Positions 1 through 8,802 are shown, numbered from the stretch's first letter. The stretch is 64,000 nucleotides of DNA from Nitrospirales bacterium (GCA_029261355.1 JAJDBM010000040.1:109718-173717); one strand, 5' to 3'. Notes: generated from the letters alone by a model not told the origin. Made by a program: numbers and translations.

Positions 1-402
1 GATTACGGCATAATCGGTCTTTTGCTTGTCTTAAGCATCTGGGCCATGGCTGTCGCAACTGAGCGATGGATATTCTATCGACGTCTCAACGTGTCACAAT
101 TTCCCGACCGACACCGTTTTGAAATTTCATTAACGAAACGTTTAGTCGTCATTGGAACAGTTGCCGCCAATGCTCCCTACATTGGCCTACTCGGAACAGT
201 CTTGGGCATTATGATGACATTCCAAAGTATGGGAGATGCGACGACTATTTCGGTCAGCACGATTATGGTTGGATTAAGCTTAGCATTGAAAGCCACGGCT
301 GTCGGCCTGATCGTGGCCATTCCCTGTGTCGTCATGAACAATGCGTTACGCCGCCGCGTGACAGAACTACTCACCGAACATCAGGTCGCCCATGGATCAT
401 GA
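1..402 (+). CDS. exbB: TonB-system energizer ExbB (5' end outside window)
   Basis: MotA/TolQ/ExbB-family proton channel subunit that, with ExbD, passes proton-motive force to TonB. The reading frame is open from base 1, so the first residues are missing. Visible are an N-terminal membrane helix, a very short cytoplasmic part, and the two diagnostic helices: one with APYIGLLGTVLGIM, the other with LSLALKATAVGLIVAIP. The length (about 133 residues seen) fits the short ExbB class found in epsilonproteobacteria and Nitrospirota rather than E. coli ExbB. It overlaps exbD by 11 bases, so the pair is translationally coupled. It could energise the receptor at 10900. Family call is secure; the partner is inferred. 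Confidence 0.9.
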   Translation, partial: DYGIIGLLLVLSIWAMAVATERWIFYRRLNVSQFPDRHRFEISLTKRLVVIGTVAANAPYIGLLGTVLGIMMTFQSMGDATTISVSTIMVGLSLALKATAVGLIVAIPCVVMNNALRRRVTELLTEHQVAHGS

Positions 403-766
403 ACTGAATCAAATCAATGTTATTCCGCTGGTGGACGTCATGCTCGTCTTACTCGTCATCGTGCTCACCACAGCAACCTTTATCACAACTGGGCATATTC
501 CAGTCGACCTGGCCAAAGCGTCAGAATCCACAGCACAACCAGATGATCCAATTCGCATAACCTTGACCGCGAAGGGAGCGCTGTTCCTCAACGACGAAGA
601 AATTTCTCGAGATAACCTCATCGGCCATTTACAAGAATTCCCTAAAAAAACGCTAGTGGTCGTGAGAGCAGACAGGGTCATTAAACTTGAACAATTTGTT
701 GATGTTGTCGACGAAGTGAAAGGAGAAGGGTTTCAGCAGGTGAGCTTGGCAGTTGAACGCAAGTAA
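392..766 (+). CDS. exbD: Biopolymer transport protein ExbD/TolR
   Basis: Inner-membrane partner of ExbB: one N-terminal helix followed by a periplasmic domain. The conserved membrane aspartate is present (D15 in IPLVDVMLVLLVIVL) and the C-terminal part has the ExbD fold pattern (TLVVVRADRVIKLEQFVDVVDEVK). At 124 residues it is of normal length. The ATG lies inside the end of exbB. No tonB gene follows; 445 bases of non-coding DNA come next, so TonB must be encoded elsewhere. Confidence 0.93.
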   Translation: MDHELNQINVIPLVDVMLVLLVIVLTTATFITTGHIPVDLAKASESTAQPDDPIRITLTAKGALFLNDEEISRDNLIGHLQEFPKKTLVVVRADRVIKLEQFVDVVDEVKGEGFQQVSLAVERK

Positions 767-1211
767 CCTCGTAAAATTATGCGACTGGCCCTTTCAAAAA
801 ATATGAAGATGGCGGAACACATCCATCATGATGTGCATGGATAAAATAATGATTAAAATGCATAGTGCAAACCTCTGTTCTAAACCACTCTGATCACCAC
901 CCCTTCAAAACTCATTTCCTCTTCCCCTCATTACCTCCAACTTTTTCCCGGCAATTCAACACATTTCACAGATTCATCGCCATTAATACTGTCAAATGAG
1001 AATACAAATCGGCTGCCCAGAGAGTACTTCCCCAAAGGCATCGATTTTTCCGTATATACGCAAGCCCAGCTGAATAGAGTGGCGCGGTAAAACTCACGCC
1101 CGAGAAAAACGTTAGACTATGAAACACTAATAGAAAAAATTCAGGCCTGGATAGCAGCGATCAGTTGAACACACGATCACTATCAGACTTTCATTGGTCT
1201 TCGATTGATTT
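767..1211. other. Intergenic region without recognised gene
   Basis: Lies between the convergent exbD and DUF885 genes. No reading frame with a credible start and ribosome site, and no tRNA-like cloverleaf, was seen. A weak AATGAGAATAC stretch near 1015-1030 resembles half of a Fur box, but no start site follows it. Confidence 0.5.
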
Positions 1212-3053
1212 TCACCTTTGCTTTTCCTGCTCCACCCACTGTTTCACCAATTGTTCAAGCAAGTCCAATGGCACGGCACCATGCGTGAGAAGCTGATCGT
1301 GAAATTCACGAATGTCAAAAGTTTTCCCCAATGTTGTAGAGGCATATGAACGCAATTCTTGGATTTTCAATTCTCCGATCTTATACGCCAAGGCTTGGCC
1401 AGGCCAAACGATATAGCGATCGACCTCCACGAGAATATTGTGCTGCGTTTGAACTGTATGGGCCTTCATATAATCAATGGCTTGCTGACGAGACCATCCC
1501 AACGCATGTATCCCTGTGTCGACAACCAGACGCACCGCACGCCACATCTCAAAATTCAAACGGCCAAAATCAGAGTAGGGATCTTGATAAAACCCCATTT
1601 CTGATCCTAGACTTTCAGCATACAGCCCCCACCCTTCAACATACGCCGTATGTTGACTGTTTTGACGAAATGTCGGCAAATCTCTCTGCTCCAATGCCAA
1701 TGACAATTGGAAATGATGGCCTGGCACAGCCTCATGAAGTGTTAAGGCTTCCATGACCCATTTGGGGCGTGACGGTAAATCGTGCGTATTTGCATAAAAA
1801 TACCCAGGACGACCTGCCTCAAAAGAGCCACGTCTATAGTATGCTGTTGGTCGAGATTTTTCCTGATAGGCTGGGATCGCTTTTATACCATAGGGCATGC
1901 GCGGTAATTTCCTAAACAGCCGAATCAACTGTGGGTCTGCCCGCTTTGCAATATCACGATAAGCCATTAATAAATCTTGCGGCTTATCAAAATAAAATTG
2001 TGGATCAGTCCGTAAGAATTCTGAAAACGCTTCATACCCACCTTCGAACCCCAACGAGTCTATGACATGTTCCATTTCTGCACGAATCCGTTTCACTTCT
2101 TGCAACCCGATATCATGAATCTGTTGTGGGGATAAATTTGTTGTCGTACTTTCACGAACACGATAGGCATACCACGCCTCTCCATCTGGTAGGTCGGACC
2201 ATGCGATTGTTTGCCGGACGTTGGGAAGATAGTCTTTTTCTAAGAATTGCTGTAATCCTTGGTAGGCTGGCTTCACGTTTTCTTGAAAGACCTGCACGGC
2301 CTCATCTTGTACACGTCGTTGTTCTGCTTTTGAAATTGAATCTGGGAATTTCACGAATGGCTCTAATAGAGCACTATCTAACGGGTCGCCTTCGATCAAC
2401 ATGGCAACCTGACCAGGGACACCATCTAAGACCACCCGCGGTGTCGTAATTTTTGCTTGAATCCCATTTTTTAATAGCTCGATATGTTGATCTAATAAGG
2501 CCGGCGCCTTACGAAGTCGAGCTAATATATGTTGATAATCCTCAATCGACTGCTTAGGCATTGAATCCAAGACATTGGGAATCTGCTGGTGCACACCCTC
2601 AAGTTGATTGACTGCCAGATATTTGATCTTAAATTTGGCACCTTCAAGACTTGATTCTATAACTTTCCTAAATAAATCAAAGTTAATTTGATCTGCTTTA
2701 TTTAGCGTGCCTCGGTCAATTGATCGAATGACGTCCAATGGACTATGCAAATCCTTTTGTCGACGGACGATTGCTTCAATTGACATATCAGCCCAACGAT
2801 CATCCTGCCCCGGATATCCAACGTACGTTGCCCATGTTGGATACTCATGCATCCAATATTTCCATTGCAGATCAAACAATGCGTGTAAACGTTGCGTATC
2901 CGTCTGCTCTTGTGTGTGTTCCAATAACGTGACGTACTGCTGCTCAAATGATTGGATAGCAGAAGACGGCTCAGCAAATAATGGATTTAACAAACAGACA
3001 GTCAGACAAAAGGAACTGAGACAAATGCCACGAATGAGGTTTTCTAAAGACAT
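1212..3053 (-). CDS. DUF885 family secreted protein (predicted metallopeptidase-like)
   Basis: 613 residues with a Sec-type signal peptide (about residues 1-28, ending LLNPLFA). The body matches the DUF885 family, whose members carry a zinc-peptidase-like HExxPGHH motif. Here H440-E441-A-V-P-G-H446-H447 is visible in a LTLHEAVPGHHFQL context, followed by the typical GWGLYAE and AYKIGE segments. Homologues are thought to be periplasmic or lipoprotein peptidases; substrate unknown. It stands alone on the minus strand, convergent with exbD. Fold and metal site are supported by sequence; activity is inferred. Confidence 0.88.
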   Translation of the reverse strand: MSLENLIRGICLSSFCLTVCLLNPLFAEPSSAIQSFEQQYVTLLEHTQEQTDTQRLHALFDLQWKYWMHEYPTWATYVGYPGQDDRWADMSIEAIVRRQKDLHSPLDVIRSIDRGTLNKADQINFDLFRKVIESSLEGAKFKIKYLAVNQLEGVHQQIPNVLDSMPKQSIEDYQHILARLRKAPALLDQHIELLKNGIQAKITTPRVVLDGVPGQVAMLIEGDPLDSALLEPFVKFPDSISKAEQRRVQDEAVQVFQENVKPAYQGLQQFLEKDYLPNVRQTIAWSDLPDGEAWYAYRVRESTTTNLSPQQIHDIGLQEVKRIRAEMEHVIDSLGFEGGYEAFSEFLRTDPQFYFDKPQDLLMAYRDIAKRADPQLIRLFRKLPRMPYGIKAIPAYQEKSRPTAYYRRGSFEAGRPGYFYANTHDLPSRPKWVMEALTLHEAVPGHHFQLSLALEQRDLPTFRQNSQHTAYVEGWGLYAESLGSEMGFYQDPYSDFGRLNFEMWRAVRLVVDTGIHALGWSRQQAIDYMKAHTVQTQHNILVEVDRYIVWPGQALAYKIGELKIQELRSYASTTLGKTFDIREFHDQLLTHGAVPLDLLEQLVKQWVEQEKQR

Positions 3054-3807
3054 TCAAAAGTCTCCCTGTGTTACAAGCAATTTCTGGCTCCTGATTATTG
3101 GTGATGCGGATTCAACTACTACCAGTGCCTGATTTCGGTCCGTATTTTGGCATTGACGAAATTCATGGCCCGCCACAGCTACTCCAAGATTAGAAAAATC
3201 AGCGTTCCCCGTTTCCTGTCTCATTCGAATCTAGAACCTACCCTTGTCAGAAATTTCTGGGTTCACGTATAAATATCCTATTTATGCTAGCTGCTTCACA
3301 CCCTAACCTGACCTAAGAATCCACATGATACGGATTGACTGTTAGCCTGAGCAACAAGTCTATGGATGAGACCGAGGAATCTGACAAGGGCATGATCGAG
3401 GCCTATCAACAGAAATCTTTGCAGTCTATATGCTTAATCATAGATGGACCACAGAAACAGGAATCATGCTCTTTCTCTTTCAAGGTCAGTACACATCAAA
3501 TCTGGATGCGTTAGATGACAATGATTTTCTCTATTTCCGACTACTTTATTCATTCTAGTCAGTCAAACTGTTTTCATGTTAAGTAAATCTGCTTCAGAAT
3601 ATTATCCTCAAAGTCTTTGACGAAAGTAAGTATTCCTCACTCTTCATCAAGCTGCACACAATTTTAACTCCCTAAGCCATAAGACATTGAGTATCACCAA
3701 CAATGTCATCAGTCGAGCATGTTAAAGCCGCACAGACTGAGCACCATGAACTTCTTCTATAGTTTCCCCTCCCCTAAAGTGCGTATGAGTCCAAGGGCAA
3801 GTATTTT
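3054..3807. other. Long intergenic region without recognised gene
   Basis: About 750 bases between two minus-strand genes. Only very short frames occur, for example an ATG at 3362 opening about 50 codons with no recognisable protein. I see no repeat, RNA gene or transposon end. It may hold the promoter of the DUF885 gene and decayed sequence. Confidence 0.4.
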
Positions 3808-5088
3808 TCACACCGTCAGAATAGGGGTTTGTCGTTCAACTTGTTTGCGTCCCCGCTGGGCTTGTACCACCCGTTTCCGCCACCAGATAACTACTCCGGT
3901 TATGGATAGGATTGCGGTGCATAGGCCCATGACTGAAATCAGGATCCGACCAGGCAGCCCCAGGAGACGTCCAGAATGCAGCGGAAACTGCGCCTGGACG
4001 AAAATGTCGGCAGCCGTGCCTGTCCAGGGCTGCCGATTACCCAGATACCGGCCGTCGCCGCCATCAAAGTAAAATGCAGGAGGTCCTACTCCCGCCGCGC
4101 CGTGATCGTCGCCAAGATGAAAGAAACGGACTCCGTAGATACCGAAATTTTGCGCATAAAACACGTCACCTATTGGTTCCGGCCAACTTCGCTCCTTGGC
4201 CACTTCGACGGCATGGTTGATGACTGGACCATAGCCAATCTTGGGAGCGATGGGCTTGTGCAAGTCGGTCTCTGGTCGTAAGTCGAATGGGGATGGAGTG
4301 ATCTCAGTAACTAACGACATGACCGGATAGAAGACCTCCCGATTGAGGTTGAGGGAAAACGCCGTGAACGCCAGTGTGAACAGCAGGCCCCACGCCCAGA
4401 GGCCAAAGGCGCGGTGAATATCAAAATTGATACGTTTGATCGTTCCCGAAGTTTTGATCTTCCAGGCCGTGGCCCACCGTGCCCGCCAACTCTCAACCGT
4501 GGGCTTATCGGATACGGTTGGGAACCTTGAATTTGATGCGCGTCGCGGCAAAGTTAGGTAATAACCGACAAAGCAATCCAACATCCACAAAATGGCGATT
4601 CCGCCCAACAGCCACTCACCCCAGTGGGCAATGCCCCACATCTCAGGGATGTGAAGCGAAAAGTGTAACTTGTAGAGAAAGGAGACCAAGGTTTCTTTGG
4701 TCAACGGCCAAACGGCACCCCACTCGCGCCGACCCAACTCTTCACCCGTAACGGGGTCGATGAAAACCTGATTATAGCCGAGTTCATACAATTTGCCTGT
4801 AGCAGGATTCACACGAGGGTCGACGCCAAAGACTAAGGCCTTACCACGCTCCGGGGCAAGCGGTACGAAGGTGACTCTTGCTCGCGGGGCACGGGTTTCG
4901 ATCGCTTGAACCAGATCGAGCGAAGGAAGATAAGCGCCGCGGCTGACTACATGGGTCAGGTGCGGGTTTAACAATTCGTCCAACTCGTGATCCCAGGAGA
5001 TTATTGCGCCCGTCAAGCCCGACATCACAAGAAACCCAGCGATCACCAGTCCCACCCAGCGATGGAGAAGGATAAAGATATAATGCAT
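3808..5088 (-). CDS. PepSY-associated TM helix protein (iron-uptake reductase-like)
   Basis: 426-residue inner-membrane protein of the PepSY_TM family. Its start is typical (HRWVGLVIAGFLVMSGLTG with helix 1, then a periplasmic PepSY-like segment). Further helices lie near residues 150-175, 225-245 and 370-400, the last followed by a basic cytoplasmic WWRKR end. Members sit beside siderophore receptors (PiuB/FoxB-like) and are thought to help reduce or release iron at the inner membrane. GC reaches 55-60% in places against about 46% around it, suggesting separate ancestry. No clear Fur box was found upstream. A role in iron handling is inferred from family and from the iron island nearby. Confidence 0.85.
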   Translation of the reverse strand: MHYIFILLHRWVGLVIAGFLVMSGLTGAIISWDHELDELLNPHLTHVVSRGAYLPSLDLVQAIETRAPRARVTFVPLAPERGKALVFGVDPRVNPATGKLYELGYNQVFIDPVTGEELGRREWGAVWPLTKETLVSFLYKLHFSLHIPEMWGIAHWGEWLLGGIAILWMLDCFVGYYLTLPRRASNSRFPTVSDKPTVESWRARWATAWKIKTSGTIKRINFDIHRAFGLWAWGLLFTLAFTAFSLNLNREVFYPVMSLVTEITPSPFDLRPETDLHKPIAPKIGYGPVINHAVEVAKERSWPEPIGDVFYAQNFGIYGVRFFHLGDDHGAAGVGPPAFYFDGGDGRYLGNRQPWTGTAADIFVQAQFPLHSGRLLGLPGRILISVMGLCTAILSITGVVIWWRKRVVQAQRGRKQVERQTPILTV

Positions 5089-5180
5089 TATTTTCTTCCC
5101 AGTAAAAAATATGAATACCTGTTCACCCCGACGAGCGCGATTACAATAAATCGTTAAAAAAAGTGCGCGATCTCTCCCCT

Positions 5181-5473
5181 CTAAACATTAGACGAATGAC
5201 TCGAACAAAACCTCACCCTCTCACTGTCAGAACTCTTTACTCTCTTCACCCAGGGGTTGAACCCCTCCGAATTCATGTTGCCCTCAAACAGCAGAAGGAC
5301 AAGCAGTCGCTTGCCACACTTCCCAGCCAATAAGCTCGTCCGTGGTCGGGTATTCCCGCTTCGTTGCTATACCACCTAATGCCCTTTACACGCGCACCAT
5401 GAGGTCGATGAGTGACACGTTCAAACCCACGTTCATCCAGATAGACTACCCAAGCTGAACCTTGGGTCAGCAC
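5181..5473 (-). pseudogene. IS630-family transposase remnant, frameshifted
   Basis: In one minus frame the sequence reads VVYLDERGFERVTHRPHG, the first DDE segment of IS630/Tc1-like transposases (normally YxDESGFE..xHRxxGxAxKG). Near 5340 the homology jumps to the next frame and continues as TSLLAGKCGKRLLVLLLFEG then NMNSEGFNPW, again the standard IS630 order (FEGxCNxxxFxxW). The frame stops at 5181, before the second aspartate and the final glutamate of the catalytic triad. It is therefore a fragment with at least one frameshift and a lost 3' end. Confidence 0.7.
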
Positions 5474-5674
5474 GACCTGGAGGAGTTGCCAGAGACAGGC
5501 TCACTACTTGATCGGATCTCGTTCAGCGTATCGAAAAGTTTTTTTGTGTCAGTGGTAATTGTTGGAGTGCATACTAAATGGCATCGAATGACGCCTAGCA
5601 GTTAAGGGTTAAGCACTCAAACAGTATATTTTGGTATGGAGATTTATAGAGCAATGTGACTAACAAAGCAGTGC

Positions 5675-5694
5675 TTGTCAAGGAAACTTGACAA
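5675..5694. promoter_or_regulatory. Operator palindrome 1 (over -35)
   Basis: Perfect inverted repeat TTGTCAAG-gaaa-CTTGACAA. Its right arm contains the -35 box TTGACA of the promoter that drives the downstream membrane protein/XRE pair. It is nearly the same as the palindrome at 5715-5730. Confidence 0.75.
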
Positions 5695-5716
5695 TTCAAT
5701 TTACCTGCCTTATAGT
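5688..5716 (+). promoter_or_regulatory. Sigma-70 type promoter
   Basis: TTGACA (5688-5693), a 17-base spacer and TATAGT (5711-5716): a near-consensus promoter 26-31 bases ahead of the start codon at 5742. It is flanked by two matching operators. Confidence 0.75.
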
Positions 5717-5730
5717 CAAGGGAACTTGAC
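5715..5730. promoter_or_regulatory. Operator palindrome 2 (over -10/start site)
   Basis: GTCAAG-ggaa-CTTGAC, a perfect 6+6 palindrome whose centre is 38 bases from that of operator 1. It overlaps the last bases of the -10 box and abuts the ribosome site AGGAGG (5731-5736). Binding here would block transcription, probably by the XRE protein encoded in the same transcript. Confidence 0.7.
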
Positions 5731-5741
5731 AGGAGGTTCAC

Positions 5742-6158
5742 ATGCAACCAATCACATTCAAAGAAGCCAATCAACGCTATTTGCGATGTTTTTTCCCCGT
5801 TATGCTTCTGTATATCTTTTTTTGTTTTGCGGGGCCGCTCGTACTTCAGTCTTTCGGTAATACCCCAAACTGGACAGCTGCGCTAGTGGCCGTATTAACT
5901 GGCATACCCATAGTTGCCGTATTCTGGCTTATGACGCGATTCCTCCGGGAGACAGACGAATATACTCAAAAAACTCAAGCAGTGGCGATGCTCAATGGCG
6001 GAGCGATAACTTTATCCCTAGCAGTGATAATTGGGTTCCTGGAATTATACAATGCTGTACCGAAAATCGAACACTTTCCATTAATAATGATGGTGGCGCC
6101 AACATTTTTTGGTGCTTGGGGGTTGTGTTACGCACATCAAGTGATGCAGCGCGAGTGA
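5742..6158 (+). CDS. Small four-helix membrane protein, unknown function
   Basis: 138 residues with four predicted membrane segments (about 19-38, 45-65, 84-103, 114-131) and short loops. I do not recognise a named family. Proteins of this size and shape are often coupled to a short XRE regulator, as here: its TGA overlaps the GTG of the next gene as GTGA. A strong AGGAGG ribosome site sits 6 bases before the ATG. The pair is preceded by a promoter bracketed by two identical-type palindromes, so it is an autoregulated two-gene unit. Function unknown. Confidence 0.8.
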   Translation: MQPITFKEANQRYLRCFFPVMLLYIFFCFAGPLVLQSFGNTPNWTAALVAVLTGIPIVAVFWLMTRFLRETDEYTQKTQAVAMLNGGAITLSLAVIIGFLELYNAVPKIEHFPLIMMVAPTFFGAWGLCYAHQVMQRE

Positions 6159-6355
6159 ACAATCGTCTCAAGGAATTACGCGGTTTGCGAAATTGGAGCC
6201 AAGCAGACCTAGCTGACGAATTGGGAGTTTCACGTCAATCTGTCAATGCGATCGAAACGGGTAAATATGATCCGTCGTTACCTTTGGCATTTCGGATAGC
6301 GCACCTCTTCGACCTACCAATAGAATCAATTTTCGAAGATGAGAACTCCAAATAG
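6155..6355 (+). CDS. XRE-family helix-turn-helix regulator
   Basis: 66 residues, essentially one HTH_3 domain: WSQADLADELGVSRQSVNAIE is reduced here to its key parts, the helix pair SQADLADELG and SRQSVNAIETGKYDPSL. This is the compact YozG/YgzD-like class that accompanies small membrane proteins. I chose the GTG at 6155, which overlaps the TGA of the upstream gene (coupled translation), instead of an ATG at 6116 lying inside that gene. The likely targets are the two TCAAG-N4-CTTGA palindromes at 5675 and 5715 (inference). Confidence 0.85.
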   Translation: MNNRLKELRGLRNWSQADLADELGVSRQSVNAIETGKYDPSLPLAFRIAHLFDLPIESIFEDENSK

Positions 6356-6515
6356 CCTTTCTTGGTCCAATGCCCACGAAAGTCTGCAAAACGGCGAGGT
6401 AAATGATCTGTGTATTGATTAAATAACACAGACATCCAAGTTTCCCGCTCACCTGTGTGCAGGAGTCCTTAAGGGAATATGCCAAAATTAAACGAAAAGA
6501 CCCAGGAGAAACCAC

Positions 6516-6779
6516 ATGACAGAACTTCGGCCCTTTCTGTTTCCCGTCACAACCAGCACAGCCCTGCTCCTCGGATCAATTGCGCATGCCACACCACTCA
6601 CCATCTCCAGTCCCTCCGCTGATCGATGGAACGCTGCCGTGAACGTCACACCTGAATATCGTGCAACGGCATCGGCTTTCTCCGCGAGCGCACCTGGCTT
6701 GGAAAGTTTCGTTGCGACACAGCTCTTGCTATTTAATATCTCAGCGTTGGTCCCCACAGGAAAAAATGCAGGGGGTTAG
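6516..6779 (+). CDS. Hypothetical short protein with signal-like N-terminus
   Basis: 87 codons after a fair ribosome site (CAGGAGAAACCAC-ATG). Residues 8-26 are hydrophobic and end in an Ala-His-Ala cleavage-like site; the rest is Ser/Ala-rich without recognisable domain. It ends 145 bases before the IS3 element, so it might be an older gene shortened by rearrangement. An antisense frame of similar length exists, so coding status is uncertain. Confidence 0.3.
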   Translation: MTELRPFLFPVTTSTALLLGSIAHATPLTISSPSADRWNAAVNVTPEYRATASAFSASAPGLESFVATQLLLFNISALVPTGKNAGG

Positions 6780-6989
6780 GCAATAGATGAGACACGTGTC
6801 AATACGAGCCGCATAGTCTGAGGCCATTTCAAAAAAAATCTCCAAGCTAGGGTTAAGAAAATTTTATATTCTTGACATCTTTACTGAGGTCCATTCGTCA
6901 CTCAAACTTACTACTCTCAGAGGTGGGCCCGAAAAACTTGACACCCGCTTCAGTGGATAAGTAGACCTGTTTTAATCATCCGCACGTTA

Positions 6990-7310
6990 TTGACAGGAGC
7001 TTACATGAGTCGACGAATCCGACGGCACCACAACCCCGTGTTCAAGGCAAAGGTAGCGGTGGCGGCCCTGAAAGGCGATTGCACCACGGCTGAGTTAGCG
7101 AAGAAATTTGACGTCCACCCCAACCAGATTGCTCAATGGAAAACCCAGCTACTGGAACAGGCCCCCGCCGCCTTCGATGAGAAGTGGCGTGAGGCGGCCC
7201 CGGCCGTTGATGTCAAAACCCTGCATGCCAAGATTGGGCAACTGACGCTGGAGAATGATTTTTTAGAAGGCGCGCTCGGCAAAGCCGGACGGCTGAGCGC
7301 AAAACCATGA
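6990..7310 (+). CDS. IS3-family transposase OrfA (HTH_Tnp_1)
   Basis: 106 residues: the DNA-binding subunit, with FKAKVAVAALKGDCTTAELAKKF and the helix-turn-helix HPNQIAQWKTQLLE, then a leucine-zipper-like end (KIGQLTLENDFLEGALG). Near its end lies T-TTT-TTA (7259-7265) in frame, a canonical -1 slippery heptamer. The -1 frame is open from 7259 into orfB, so ribosomes can make an OrfAB fusion transposase as in other IS3 elements. A ribosome site (CAGGAG) precedes the ATG. Confidence 0.95.
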   Translation: MTGAYMSRRIRRHHNPVFKAKVAVAALKGDCTTAELAKKFDVHPNQIAQWKTQLLEQAPAAFDEKWREAAPAVDVKTLHAKIGQLTLENDFLEGALGKAGRLSAKP

Positions 7311-8134
7311 TTGACCGGAGCCATGCCCTCCCCCTCTCGCACCCAGCCAAGATACTTGGGTTGTCTCGAGGCTGCCTCTACTATGAACCAACACCAGTCA
7401 GTGAGCATGAACTCGGATTGATGCATCGTTTAGATCAACTACATGTGGCTCACCCATTCGCTGGATCACGGATGCTGAGAGATCTGCTTCGATTGGAAGG
7501 CTTCAACATTGGCCGGAGGCACGTCAGAACCCTGATGAAACGGATGGGCATCGAGGCGCTCTATTGCCAGCCTCGAACAACTCAGACGCATCGAGGGCAC
7601 CCGGTGTATCCCTACTTACTTAGGAATCTGGCCATTACGCGCTCCAATCAGGTGTGGGCATCAGACGTTATCTACATCCCAATGGCGCATGGATTTGTCT
7701 ATCTGACCGTGATCCTGGATTGGTATAGTCGCCATGTGCTGGCCTGGCGTGTGTCGGTGACGATGGATGTGGAATTTATCATGGATGCCTTGGAAGAAGC
7801 GCTTGAGACATATGGCTGTCCAGCCATCATGAACACCGATCAAGGCAGTCAATATACCAGTGAGCGATTCCTTCAAGCGCTTCACGATCAAGATATTCAA
7901 ATTAGTATGGACGGCAAAGGTGCGTGGCGGGACAATATTTTTGTCGAACGATTATGGCGATCCGTCAAGTATGAGGATATTTACTTGCACGCCTATGAGA
8001 CCCCGAACGAAGTCAAGCAAGGGCTAAAACGGTATTTTGCATTCTATAATTCCAGGCGCCCACATCAGGCACATGCTGGGCAGACGCCCGACACGGCGTA
8101 TTTCAGCCGGTTGCCAGTAGCTGAGGTCGCATAA
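7307..8134 (+). CDS. IS3-family transposase OrfB (DDE integrase core)
   Basis: 275 residues with the HTH_21 segment (HPFAGSRMLRDLLRLEG) and the rve integrase core. Catalytic residues are seen in order: D in QVWASDVIYIPM, D in MNTDQGSQYTS and E in DNIFVERLWRSVKYE, followed by the NSRRPHQAH end. The ATG overlaps the orfA stop (ATGA), but expression as a frameshift fusion from the heptamer at 7259 is more likely to give the active enzyme. Complete, no stops. Confidence 0.96.
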   Translation: MIDRSHALPLSHPAKILGLSRGCLYYEPTPVSEHELGLMHRLDQLHVAHPFAGSRMLRDLLRLEGFNIGRRHVRTLMKRMGIEALYCQPRTTQTHRGHPVYPYLLRNLAITRSNQVWASDVIYIPMAHGFVYLTVILDWYSRHVLAWRVSVTMDVEFIMDALEEALETYGCPAIMNTDQGSQYTSERFLQALHDQDIQISMDGKGAWRDNIFVERLWRSVKYEDIYLHAYETPNEVKQGLKRYFAFYNSRRPHQAHAGQTPDTAYFSRLPVAEVA

Positions 8135-8235
8135 TTCATGGGCATGCGTATCCACTTAAGAATGGGGGGCGAGTGTTCAGAAAAAGGGGACCACTTTTCT
8201 CTAGACAGGGAGCTGACGACTTCTCTTTTTAGTCA

Positions 8236-8802
8236 ATGAAAATAAAAAAACCAATTCTCTATATTTTTGCTGGCCTCCCGGGTACGGGAAAAACAACGTT
8301 AGCGCAAGGACTGTGTCGGACCATAAATGCAACCTACCTCCGCATCGATACCCTTGAGCAAGCGTTGAGAGATCTTTGTTGTATGAGCCCCCATGAGGAA
8401 GGGTATAAATTGGCCCATAGGATGGCAAAAGAGAACCTCCAGCTTGGGAGTAATGTCATTGCTGATTCATGCAATCCTCTCAGCCTATCTCGAATCGATT
8501 GGATGGACATCGCCCTCTCGACGGCAGCTACATTTATCAATATTGAGGTGGTGTGCTCCGATCGTCATGAACATCGACAACGTGTCGAGACACGTGAAAC
8601 TACTGTGCCAGGCTTGCTTCTGCCCACGTGGAATGAAGTCAAAAACCGGGAATACGATCCTTGGCTATCCGAAAGAATCATTATCGATACTGCAGGAAAA
8701 ACCCAAGATCAGAGCCTGACCGAACTCATCACCAGACTCGATACCTACAAAGTAGACATCAAACTCAAAAATCCCGCCAATCGCCAAGGCCTCGGCTCAT
8801 GA
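8236..8802 (+). CDS. P-loop kinase-like ATPase (AAA_33 type)
   Basis: 188 residues. Walker A is GLPGTGKTT (residues about 13-21); a DxxS-like element (IADSCNPLSLSRIDW) and an arginine-rich lid (HEHRQRVETRE) follow. This layout matches small nucleotide or phosphotransferase kinases (gluconate kinase/zeta-like AAA_33). The substrate cannot be read from the sequence. It lies directly beyond the right end of the IS3 element and upstream of the Fur-controlled bfd unit, with no clear operon partner. Confidence 0.8.
   Translation: MKIKKPILYIFAGLPGTGKTTLAQGLCRTINATYLRIDTLEQALRDLCCMSPHEEGYKLAHRMAKENLQLGSNVIADSCNPLSLSRIDWMDIALSTAATFINIEVVCSDRHEHRQRVETRETTVPGLLLPTWNEVKNREYDPWLSERIIIDTAGKTQDQSLTELITRLDTYKVDIKLKNPANRQGLGS

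Larger units (their letters stand above)
6924..8193 (+). mobile_element. IS3-family insertion sequence (about 1.27 kb)
   Basis: Bounded by imperfect inverted repeats: the left end begins TGGGCCCGAAAAACTTGACA and the right end, read inward, TGGTCCCCTTTTTCTGAACA. Both are followed by a shared AGTGGATA block about 30-40 bases in. It contains overlapping orfA and orfB. I see no target duplication (AGAGG on the left, CTTTT on the right), so either the exact ends differ by a base or the flanks have rearranged. Both reading frames are intact, so the copy may be active. Confidence 0.85.

Noticed and set aside
6488..6757. Minus-strand frame opposite the short gene at 6516
   Set aside because: No signal, no ribosome site; a shadow of the plus-strand composition.
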